Assembly: GCA_964586075.1 (NCBI GenBank)
Contig: CAZPGZ010000003.1
Location: 62,001-126,000, forward strand
DNA: 64,000 nt
Reading direction: 5' to 3'
DNA from: JBAZLV01 sp964586075
Lineage (GTDB): Bacteria > Nitrospirota > UBA9217
A program made the position numbers and the translations under genes. Within the stretch, counting starts at the first letter, position 1, and each line of letters begins with the position of its first letter. Below are positions 1 to 7,851 of the stretch, one piece after another. The notes beneath the pieces were generated by a model that saw only the letters and a list, made by a program, of their open reading frames with translations, did no database searches and was not told where the DNA came from.

Positions 1-2
1 CA

Positions 3-356
3 GTTTTCTCCTATGCTTCAGCTGGAAGACGCGACCCCTTTTCTCCTCTTGTGTCTAAGGCGATGACCAAGGAAAGAGCGAGCGCTCGCCCTCCGCTGGA
101 ACGCTATACACTGTCCGAGTTCAAATTATCAGGAATCGTCTGGGGCGGATTTGGATATAATGCCATGGTTGAAGGACCGGATGGAAAAGGTTACTTTGTT
201 CGTGTGGGAACAACGATTGGCTCCAACAAGGGCGTGGTGAAAGCAATAACTAAAGATACCGTTGTGATTGAAGAAAAATTTAAAAACGTAATGGGAGCAA
301 CAGAACGGAAGCAGATTACTATTCAGCTTCGTAAAATAGAGGAGGGAATGCAATGA
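3..356 (+). CDS. pilP: Type IV pilus assembly lipoprotein PilP, C-terminal part (cut by window start)
   Basis: The reading frame is open to the left edge, so the N-terminus, including any lipoprotein signal, lies outside the window. The visible part holds the PilP signature: a Gly-Arg-Arg-Asp-Pro-Phe segment followed by a beta-rich domain with 'VEGPDGKGYFVRVGTTIG'. PilP is an inner-membrane lipoprotein that links the PilN/PilO platform to the PilQ secretin in the periplasm. Its stop overlaps the pilQ start by four bases (ATGA), which implies translational coupling. A GTG at 51 could be mistaken for the start, but the conserved motif lies upstream of it. Confidence 0.9.
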   Translation, partial: VFSYASAGRRDPFSPLVSKAMTKERASARPPLERYTLSEFKLSGIVWGGFGYNAMVEGPDGKGYFVRVGTTIGSNKGVVKAITKDTVVIEEKFKNVMGATERKQITIQLRKIEEGMQ

Positions 357-2719
357 AGCTTGCTCAACAGCTGAAAACGGGATGGCTGATCATCCTCGTC
401 TCCCTCATTGCAGTAACATTCGCGGGGTGTTCGAAAAAAGCCTCCGTAACACAACCACAGGAAGCCCTTGCGGTCATCAATAAAATCGAGCCCCATGATG
501 TAAATGGCAAAACAGAAATTCTGATTGAAGGGACCGCTCCGCTCCATCAATATACATCTTTCCAGCTTACTGAGCCTCTCAGGCTGGTAGTGGATATTAC
601 AAACGCAGACTTGGGAACACTTAAGGACAAGATAAGCGTTATGACTGGAGCTGTTACCGAGATTACTCCAAGCCAAAAAGACAATATTGCGCGTTTTGAG
701 ATTGGGCTTTCTCAACCGGTTGACACAAAGATAAACCAGCAGGACGGCAAGCTTGTTGTGGAAGTCGCAAAGGCTGCGGAACCGGTAAAACCAGTTACAG
801 AAATAAAACCAGCAACTGAGGTTCTTCCTTCCGTTGCGACAAAAGAGAAAGATGCGCTGAAAACTGAAGAAAAATTGGAAACACCCCAGTCTGAACTGCC
901 TGCCGCAACAATTATTTCCTCGGTAAATGCCACGGCAGGCAAAGATGGGGTTAAAGTGGTTATTACGGGCAATGGCTCAATCAAGGCTAAAATTTTGAAG
1001 CTGGATCGCAACAGACTTGTGGTAAACATCCCTGGAACCAAAAACAAAGCCAGACCGTATGTTATTCCGGTAAGGAAAGGTGGCCTTGACAAGGTACGCA
1101 TCGGGCAGCACTCCGACAAAGTAAGCGTAGTGCTTGACCTGAAAAAATCGATGGATTATACGGCTACGAACGAAGGCAACTCGCTTATTATAGCTATGAA
1201 TACTGCTTCAACAGTAAAGCCACAGGAAAAAGTTGCTGTGGCCGATCAACAGGCTGCTGCAACGACTGAGAAAGAAGCATTGGGGACAAGCCAACCGGCT
1301 GTCCAGGAAAAATCAACAGTAGTATCTGAAAAAGAGACAGCACCTGTATCCGAAGAACCGATTACGCCTGCGGCACCGGCTGCTAAAAAAGAACGTGCTG
1401 TAGCTGAGAAAAAGGCAACCCTTGGCGAGTCTGACAAATCAGTTCTTATTGGTGAAAGCAAATATACCGGCAGAAAAATTTCTCTCGACCTTCAGGACGC
1501 CGACCTGATAAACGTCATGCGCCTGTTTGCCGAGGTTGCAAATCTGAATATTATTCTTGCGCCCGATGTAAAGGGCAAGGTCACCGTCCGAATGGTCAAT
1601 GTTCCCTGGGACCAGGCAATGGAAATTATTCTCAAGATGAATGGGCTTGGCTACGTACTGGAAGATAAAATTTTGCGTATAGGAACAACGGGGGCTCTAA
1701 CGAAGCAAGCAGAGGATGAACTAAAAGCAAAAGAAGCAAAGAAGAAAGCGGAGGATTTAATAACCCGAATCGTTCCTATAAATTATGCCACGGCTGCAAC
1801 TATTGAAACTACTATCAAGAAGTCGTTGTCACCTCGGGGTGAAACAGTGGTTGATGCAAGAACAAACACGATTATCGTGAAGGATATTACGAAAAATGTC
1901 GAGGATGTGGTGTCTCTCGTAAAAGTTCTTGATAAGCCAATTGCGCAGATAATGATTGAGGCGAGAATCGTAGAAGCATCTCTGAACTTTACAAGACAAT
2001 TGGGTGTTCAGTGGGGCGGATCCGCTTCAGCCAGTGCCGCAACAGGAAATCCTATTTCCGGTCTCTCCAGTGCGTCTGTCGGGGGATCTAGCCTTCTCGG
2101 CTCAACACAATCCGGAAATGGCAACTGGCTTGTTAACCTGCCGGCCGCAGTCGGATCGGGAAGCGGCGGAGCAATTGCGTTCGCCTTGAGTTCCCTCAAC
2201 AAAGCATACAACCTTGATCTCGTTCTATCCGCCTTGGAATCGACCGGTGAAGGCAAGATTATTTCTCAGCCGAAAGTCAGTGCCTTGGACAATAAAGAGG
2301 CAAAGATAGAGCAGGGACTTTCTATTCCGTATTCGACCACATCATCGTCTGGTACCCAGGTGCAGTTTATTGACGCCAAACTGATGCTTACGGTTACACC
2401 TCACGCGACGCCGGATAATAAGATATTTTTAAAAATTCAGGCAACTAAAAATGCTCCTGATACTTCCGTTCTTGGTGCAACAGGCCAGCCTTCTATACGG
2501 AAAAATGAAGCGACCACTGAAATTCTGCTTGCCGATGGTGAAACAGCTGTAATCGGCGGTATTTTAACTCTCGAGCGGTCAGTAACTGACAGCAGAGTTC
2601 CCTTTTTAGGCAATATTCCAGGACTTAGCTGGCTTTTTAAAAACACAACCACGACTGACAAGAGAGGTGAACTGCTGATTTTCATTACGCCGCGGCTTGT
2701 GAAACAGGAAGTGATTTAG
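353..2719 (+). CDS. pilQ: Type IV pilus secretin PilQ
   Basis: This is the outer-membrane secretin through which the pilus fibre exits; 788 residues is normal for PilQ. Order of domains: a signal with a lipobox-like FAGC (Cys26), AMIN domains at about 40-138 and 185-283 (peptidoglycan binding) separated by a Lys/Glu/Ala/Pro-rich linker, a low-complexity segment, an STN/N0 domain at about 373-445, an N1 domain at about 470-540, and the secretin barrel from about 535 to 785. The barrel ends in the typical 'GELLIFITPRLV'. The start overlaps the pilP stop. The lipobox is notable because many PilQ proteins carry an ordinary signal peptide and rely on a separate pilotin. Confidence 0.96.
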   Translation: MKLAQQLKTGWLIILVSLIAVTFAGCSKKASVTQPQEALAVINKIEPHDVNGKTEILIEGTAPLHQYTSFQLTEPLRLVVDITNADLGTLKDKISVMTGAVTEITPSQKDNIARFEIGLSQPVDTKINQQDGKLVVEVAKAAEPVKPVTEIKPATEVLPSVATKEKDALKTEEKLETPQSELPAATIISSVNATAGKDGVKVVITGNGSIKAKILKLDRNRLVVNIPGTKNKARPYVIPVRKGGLDKVRIGQHSDKVSVVLDLKKSMDYTATNEGNSLIIAMNTASTVKPQEKVAVADQQAAATTEKEALGTSQPAVQEKSTVVSEKETAPVSEEPITPAAPAAKKERAVAEKKATLGESDKSVLIGESKYTGRKISLDLQDADLINVMRLFAEVANLNIILAPDVKGKVTVRMVNVPWDQAMEIILKMNGLGYVLEDKILRIGTTGALTKQAEDELKAKEAKKKAEDLITRIVPINYATAATIETTIKKSLSPRGETVVDARTNTIIVKDITKNVEDVVSLVKVLDKPIAQIMIEARIVEASLNFTRQLGVQWGGSASASAATGNPISGLSSASVGGSSLLGSTQSGNGNWLVNLPAAVGSGSGGAIAFALSSLNKAYNLDLVLSALESTGEGKIISQPKVSALDNKEAKIEQGLSIPYSTTSSSGTQVQFIDAKLMLTVTPHATPDNKIFLKIQATKNAPDTSVLGATGQPSIRKNEATTEILLADGETAVIGGILTLERSVTDSRVPFLGNIPGLSWLFKNTTTTDKRGELLIFITPRLVKQEVI

Positions 2720-2780
2720 AGCCAATTATCAACAAAAAATAATTTCACTATATGATGAATGGATTGGGGGGTAGTGCACT

Positions 2781-3257
2781 ATGAAACGAACGACAAGCAA
2801 CTCAGTAAACTATGCAAGGTTTTTTGCTTTATTTTTTTGCATTAGTGCAATGCTTCTCACTGTAAGTTGCGGTGGTGGTAGTAGTACAAACACGGGAATA
2901 TCTTCGTATACCATATCGGCATTAGTTGGTGATGGATCAGCACCTGTGACAGGTGCTGATAACTGTTACCCGAATATTCCTTTTATTGTTAAGGATGAAG
3001 ATGGCAACCCTGTTCAGAATTTAAATATTGAAGTGAATTCCAGTGGTTTTATTGCGGAGCATTTAGTTGGTGATCCACTTTCATGCGGAAGCGTGGCCGG
3101 TGCGAGCAATTTAATGCTAAAGACGGATGATTTTGGTACAATACGAGTAGAGATCATTGTTCATCCTACCGTTGACGGCCTAGCTTATTACATACAAGCA
3201 TCATCAGGTGCTGCAGTTCCCGCTATATGGAAGACGGCAGCTTCGGCGACCCCATAG
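2781..3257 (+). CDS. Small lipoprotein, Ig-like fold possible, function unknown
   Basis: The 158-residue protein has a type II signal peptide with lipobox LTVSC and a Gly/Ser-rich tether just after the cysteine. The mature part is beta-rich and contains 'VKDEDGNPVQNLNIEV', a pattern typical of bacterial Ig-like (Big_1/invasin-like) repeats, and two cysteines. A G-rich Shine-Dalgarno (GGGGGG) precedes the ATG. It follows pilQ by 61 bases and ends in a strong terminator, so it may be the last gene of the pilus transcript. The Ig-like reading is inference; no precise function can be given. Confidence 0.75.
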   Translation: MKRTTSNSVNYARFFALFFCISAMLLTVSCGGGSSTNTGISSYTISALVGDGSAPVTGADNCYPNIPFIVKDEDGNPVQNLNIEVNSSGFIAEHLVGDPLSCGSVAGASNLMLKTDDFGTIRVEIIVHPTVDGLAYYIQASSGAAVPAIWKTAASATP

Positions 3258-3300
3258 ATTCAGAATAAATATTATGTAATAACCTTAATTGACGTTTTCT

Positions 3301-3336
3301 AAATTGGCAGGACACAAAATGTCCTGCCAATTTTTT
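3301..3336 (+). terminator. Rho-independent terminator
   Basis: A perfect stem pairs 3304-3314 with 3320-3330 around a five-base loop and can extend through flanking A/T pairs. It is followed by six T. It closes the pilP-pilQ-lipoprotein unit. Confidence 0.9.
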
Positions 3337-3437
3337 AACACTTTTATTAAAAAACAGAAGTAATATGTTCAACGATTTATAGTTACAGTGACATAATTAG
3401 CCTAGTAATGTGTTGATGAGCGCGGCACCCTGCGAAT

Positions 3438-4820
3438 ATGAGACCTTCTGACCTTCAACTCATACTTGAGTTTCTTACCCCTCACAATCTTTTGTCGAAG
3501 CTGAATCTTACCGGAAAAATGCTTTTAGGATATTTCACTCTTGTGGCGTTGACCATCGGAGTGGTGGTTTACGTTCTCATGAGCTTGTATCGCCTAAATC
3601 ATTTAAACAAGGTAATTGTTAAGGGGTATGTGCCTGTCTATGAAATTGCGGACAAGATGCTTGATGTTTTTAGTGACCAGGATACGTATGAAAAGCGGTA
3701 CCTGATCCTTCGGGAAAAAAACATCAATGCTCTCTTCTGGGAGCGTGCCGATGAATTTAAAAATCTTTCAAGTCGTCTTAAGAGCCTGCCGGATACCTCG
3801 GGATTTCCTCTTGAGAAAATAGACAAGCTGCATGCCCGATATAACGATTTTTTCACTGATGAGGTCAGGCTGTCACAGTCTCACAATATGCAAGAGGCTA
3901 GGTTGCTATCTGACACAAAGCTGAAAGGGACTTTTGAGGAATTGGTAACGGTGCTTCGCAGCATGTCCATTGAAGCTCAAACATCCCGGGATGTCATGAT
4001 GAACCGAATCAGCGATGTGGGAACCACGACGTACTATACCACCATGGTGCTTTGCCTTTTGAGCGTTCTCCTCGGCACGCTGTTCGGTCTTCTTATAACG
4101 CGTAATATTTATATTTCAATCAATAAGCTTCACAAAGCCACCACACAGATTGCCGAGGGCAATTTCCAGTACGATCCGGGCGTCAAAGCGGAAGACGAAA
4201 TAGGCGACCTGGCCCGGGCTTTTCTCGCCATGGGAAAACGTCTCAAAAAATTGGAGGAAATGTATCTGGACGCCAGTCCGCTAACCCGTCTACCCGGTGG
4301 TGTCGCCGTGGAAAGCGTCATGAACAGACGGCTGGCATCAGGAGTGCCAGTGGCGTTCTGCGTGCTTGACCTGGACAATTTCAAAGTTTTTAACGATCAT
4401 TATGGCTATGCACGGGGAAACGAAGTAATCAAAGAAACCGCAAGAATTGTTGAAACCGCTGCGAAAACAAAAGGATCACCGGATGATTTTGTAGGGCACA
4501 TCGACGGAGATGATTTCGTGGTGATCACCACTCCTGCCGCTATGAAATCCGTTTGCTCCGAAATCATCAGACTGTTCGATGAACGCGCTCCCGGTTTTTA
4601 CGATCTGAAGGACAGGGAGCGTGGCACTATCCGGGGGAAAAACAGACAGGGGCAGGAAATGGATTTTCCACTTCTCAGTGTTTCCATCGCCGCGGTGACC
4701 AATGAACAACGTACTTTTGTGAACACGCTCGAAGCTTCAACAGTGGCCGCTGAGCTGAAAGATTACGCGAAAACCATTCCGTCAAGCGTGTTTGTTGTGG
4801 ACAAGAGGCGATCGGGATAA
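3438..4820 (+). CDS. Membrane-bound HAMP-GGDEF protein with a non-canonical GGDEF motif
   Basis: Likely c-di-GMP signalling protein of 460 residues. A first membrane segment lies at about 29-50, a helical periplasmic sensor region follows, and a second membrane segment lies near 200-222. A HAMP linker ('LHKATTQIAEGNF') and a GGDEF domain from about 280 complete the protein. The usual GGDEF loop reads Asp-Gly-Asp-Asp-Phe (about residue 357), so the first Gly is replaced by Asp and the Glu by Asp. The substrate-site 'LDLDNFKVFND' is well kept. Activity as a diguanylate cyclase is therefore uncertain. The start codon has no clear Shine-Dalgarno, and a later in-frame Met is possible. Confidence 0.85.
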   Translation: MRPSDLQLILEFLTPHNLLSKLNLTGKMLLGYFTLVALTIGVVVYVLMSLYRLNHLNKVIVKGYVPVYEIADKMLDVFSDQDTYEKRYLILREKNINALFWERADEFKNLSSRLKSLPDTSGFPLEKIDKLHARYNDFFTDEVRLSQSHNMQEARLLSDTKLKGTFEELVTVLRSMSIEAQTSRDVMMNRISDVGTTTYYTTMVLCLLSVLLGTLFGLLITRNIYISINKLHKATTQIAEGNFQYDPGVKAEDEIGDLARAFLAMGKRLKKLEEMYLDASPLTRLPGGVAVESVMNRRLASGVPVAFCVLDLDNFKVFNDHYGYARGNEVIKETARIVETAAKTKGSPDDFVGHIDGDDFVVITTPAAMKSVCSEIIRLFDERAPGFYDLKDRERGTIRGKNRQGQEMDFPLLSVSIAAVTNEQRTFVNTLEASTVAAELKDYAKTIPSSVFVVDKRRSG

Positions 4821-4923
4821 ACGATCAGAAACATAGGAACAGATCACACTCCGATATATTCAGCTCATGCATCTTTCCGGAATTTCCTTTGGTCGGATAA
4901 CCATTTCGGCATACTATAAGTAT

Positions 4924-6285
4924 TTATCGGGCAGTTTTTTTACGAGGTTTGCGGGGTTGTTCTTCCCGCCTTCTTTTTGCAAAAACACGGACTGGAGTAC
5001 CGAAGAACCCAAATGACTGACGGAGTCCATTTTCGATGTAGCGGATATAGGAAAAGTGGACTCCGAGCGGATAATTTGCGAAGACAATAAACGTAGGCGG
5101 TTTGATGCCGACTTGCGTGATATAGTAGTATTTAACGCGCTTGCCGCGGTAAAGCGGCGGTTCATGCCCAGCGACGAGTTTCTCGAAAACTTTGTTCAGC
5201 TCGGATGTCGGAACCCTGCGGCGCGTTTCCTCCATCACCTTGTCTATTTCTGCAAAGACTTTTGTAACACGCTGGCGGGTGACTGCGGATATGGTGAGCA
5301 CCGGGGCATAATCCGCAAATTTGAGCCGTTGCTGAACAGCGGCGATAAACTGTTTGTACCGCTCTTCCTTGTCCGTTAATAAGTCCCATTTGTTCAGAAC
5401 GATGATAATGCCCTTTCCGGCTTCATGGGCCAGGCCGACAATGCGTTCGTCCTGCTCGGTAATGCCTTCCACTGAATCAATGAGTACGAGCGCCACGTCC
5501 GCTCTGCTGATGCTTTTCATGGCGCGCATGACACTGTATTTTTCAACACCCTGACTGATTTTACCCCGGCTCCTGATTCCCGCTGTGTCGACGAGGATGT
5601 ATTTTTTACCATAGTATTGGTAAACGGTGTCGATGGCGTCCCGGGTGGTCCCAGCCGCAGGACTCACAATCATCCGGTCTGCACCAAGGAGAGCGTTTAT
5701 GAAAGAAGATTTTCCTACATTTGGCCGTCCAATAATCGCTATTCTCGGCAGCGGTTCAGTTTCCTGCTTTTCCGGATTTGAAACGGGCTCCGGCAGAAAA
5801 CGGGAAAGTTCGTCCATAAGGTCCGAAAAACCCTGTCCATGTTGGGCTGACACGGTGAAGAGTGCCTCTGTGCCGAGACGATAAAAATCCGGTATGAGTG
5901 CTTCATGGCGCTCGCCATCCACTTTATTCACCGCGTAGATAACTGGTTTGCCCGATGCCCGGAGGCGCTGCGCTACTTCTACGTCGGCAGGGAGAAGGCC
6001 CTGGCGGCAGTCCATAAGAAAGATGATGATATCAGCTTCCTCTACGGCGAGCGTGGTTTGATCCCGCATTTTCGAATACATGGGATCATCGCTTTTCGGT
6101 TCAAAACCGCCGGTATCCACAAGAAGAAAACGTTTATGCTCCCATTCAGCCTCTGCGTAATTGCGATCGCGTGTAACGCCGGGCATATCTTCAACGATAG
6201 CGAGTTCTCTCCCGATAATACGGTTGAACAGCGTCGATTTTCCAACATTTGGTCGGCCAACTATGGCAACTATCGGGCTTGGCAT
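4924..6285 (-). CDS. der: Ribosome biogenesis GTPase Der (EngA)
   Basis: Double-GTPase needed for 50S subunit maturation; 453 residues. Two complete G domains are visible. The first has GRPNVGKS near residue 10, DTGG and NKVD. The second has GRPNVGKS near 185, DTAG and NKWD. A C-terminal KH-like domain ends in a basic tail rich in Arg and Lys. The gene is transcribed away from the DUF4124 gene on the other strand. No Shine-Dalgarno is obvious, but the start gives the family's usual N-terminus. Confidence 0.97.
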   Translation of the reverse strand: MPSPIVAIVGRPNVGKSTLFNRIIGRELAIVEDMPGVTRDRNYAEAEWEHKRFLLVDTGGFEPKSDDPMYSKMRDQTTLAVEEADIIIFLMDCRQGLLPADVEVAQRLRASGKPVIYAVNKVDGERHEALIPDFYRLGTEALFTVSAQHGQGFSDLMDELSRFLPEPVSNPEKQETEPLPRIAIIGRPNVGKSSFINALLGADRMIVSPAAGTTRDAIDTVYQYYGKKYILVDTAGIRSRGKISQGVEKYSVMRAMKSISRADVALVLIDSVEGITEQDERIVGLAHEAGKGIIIVLNKWDLLTDKEERYKQFIAAVQQRLKFADYAPVLTISAVTRQRVTKVFAEIDKVMEETRRRVPTSELNKVFEKLVAGHEPPLYRGKRVKYYYITQVGIKPPTFIVFANYPLGVHFSYIRYIENGLRQSFGFFGTPVRVFAKRRREEQPRKPRKKTAR

Positions 6286-6499
6286 ATGTACGTGAAAACT
6301 CCGAATTCAAAACATTGTATGAAAAATTACATTCAAAAAAGAATATCTTTAAAAAGAAAAGGAATCATTACTCAAAACGAAGGAAGTTTGCGCGAGTAAC
6401 AGTTGCACTATAGCATGGCCAAGCGTATCAGTTCAAGAAAAAACCTTGCGAAGAGGTTGTATTTATGCTATTTTCTGCCAGATTCATCTAGGAGGGTGC

Positions 6500-7024
6500 G
6501 TGCACAAAATTGCATCAATAGTCGTATGTATTGTGTTGTTTTCTCTGTCATCCGTCTGGGCGGACTTCTATCGATATGTGGATAGAGACGGCCGGGAATT
6601 TTTCACGAATGACTTGAAACAAGTACCGCAGGAATACCGCAGCAGCGCGACACAGGTCAAACCCGACGCCGGCAGAGTGAATATGTCCGAAAGTATGCCA
6701 GCCGAGACCGGGAAACTGCGCAACTCATCAAAACAGCATAAAGATAAATATGGCCGGGGCGAGGAATATTGGAAAAAGAAAGCGGAAAAACTTCGCGCAA
6801 AGCTGCGCGACCAGCAGAGCGAATATGATTTTGTGCAGAAACAGCTTGATGACCAGAGCACGCCTACGGAAGGAAGTCTTAAAAAGAAGAAGAACCGCAC
6901 AAGCCTTGAGAAGAAAAAATTAAAACTTGAACACAGCATAGCGCAAACCAAACGCAAGCTGAATGTAGACCTCCCCGAGGAGGCCCGCAAGGCAGATGCC
7001 TATCCTGGATGGATCAGAGAATGA
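6500..7024 (+). CDS. Exported DUF4124-domain protein with coiled coil
   Basis: The GTG at 6500 is preferred because a GGAGGG Shine-Dalgarno lies just before it and it yields a clean signal peptide ending at about 'SVWA'. The open frame continues upstream to a TTG at 6446. The mature protein (174 residues in all) begins with the DUF4124 signature 'FYRYVDRDGREFFTND', a short beta domain found in many periplasmic proteins. A long Lys/Glu/Gln-rich coiled coil then runs to the end. The role is unknown; cell-envelope location is inferred from the signal. Confidence 0.8.
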   Translation: MHKIASIVVCIVLFSLSSVWADFYRYVDRDGREFFTNDLKQVPQEYRSSATQVKPDAGRVNMSESMPAETGKLRNSSKQHKDKYGRGEEYWKKKAEKLRAKLRDQQSEYDFVQKQLDDQSTPTEGSLKKKKNRTSLEKKKLKLEHSIAQTKRKLNVDLPEEARKADAYPGWIRE

Positions 7025-7133
7025 TTGCCCGGAATGAGATGCAAAAAGAAAACAAGTGACCCGACTGCGGTGCAGGTACCAGCACTGCATATAGGAAAAA
7101 CTGATATTCCGGAATCATGCGGAGCTCCGTAGT

Positions 7134-7808
7134 ATGAAAAAAATTGTAATTGCCAGGAACATTCTACACGTCCTCGGAGCTCCCTCCACGATTTTCGGAC
7201 GGGGAACCATTACCACGTATCCAGCGCGAACTTCTGAAGAGATCCTGAATATCCACGGCCTCCGCAAGGCGGATCTTATTATTACCGATGCTACCTTGCC
7301 GATTATGGGCGCCGTCAATCTTTGTGCCGCAATACGGAACGATCCGACGCTTAAAAATGTATCCATTATAGTGGCTAGCGACAAGGCGGATGATCTCTCG
7401 GCGCAGTGGCGTGAAGCAGGGGCCAATGCAGTGATAGGGAAACCGGTGGATGCGGCCCAGCTTTTTTTTAAAATATCAGAATTGCTGGTAATACCGCAGC
7501 GGAAGGACCTGCGGGTGCCTTTGCATGTGGCGGTGAAGAGCCGCGGTAAGAAAGCCGCCTTTGCCGCCGTCAGCCAGAACATCAGTATTTCCGGCATCCT
7601 GATCGAAACTGATTTGCCGTTGCAAAAAGGGGACCGGCTGGCGTGTGTATTCAACATTGCGCATAGTGAAGTCCAGATGGAAGGACTTGTCACCCGCGCT
7701 GACACGGGGCCGTCGGGGAAACAGCTGTACGGAGTGCTGTTTCAAAACGCGGCTACAAAATCCCTGGTTATCATAGAGCATTTTATCAAGCAACAGATAA
7801 AGCAATAA
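7134..7808 (+). CDS. Response-regulator receiver-PilZ protein
   Basis: The 224-residue protein joins a CheY-like receiver domain (about 1-115) to a PilZ domain (about 120-222). The receiver keeps a phosphoacceptor candidate Asp52 ('IITDATLP') and the conserved Lys103, while its N-terminal acidic pair is not obvious. The PilZ part has both c-di-GMP-binding elements, RxxxR (Arg123-Arg127) and NxSxxG ('NISISG', about 149-154). It probably couples a phosphorelay or protein partner to c-di-GMP. A GCGGAG Shine-Dalgarno precedes the ATG. It ends 43 bases before leuS. Confidence 0.87.
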   Translation: MKKIVIARNILHVLGAPSTIFGRGTITTYPARTSEEILNIHGLRKADLIITDATLPIMGAVNLCAAIRNDPTLKNVSIIVASDKADDLSAQWREAGANAVIGKPVDAAQLFFKISELLVIPQRKDLRVPLHVAVKSRGKKAAFAAVSQNISISGILIETDLPLQKGDRLACVFNIAHSEVQMEGLVTRADTGPSGKQLYGVLFQNAATKSLVIIEHFIKQQIKQ

Positions 7809-7851
7809 TATCCTGCGCATGCAATACCCGCAGGTTTCACCGGAGGTTTTT

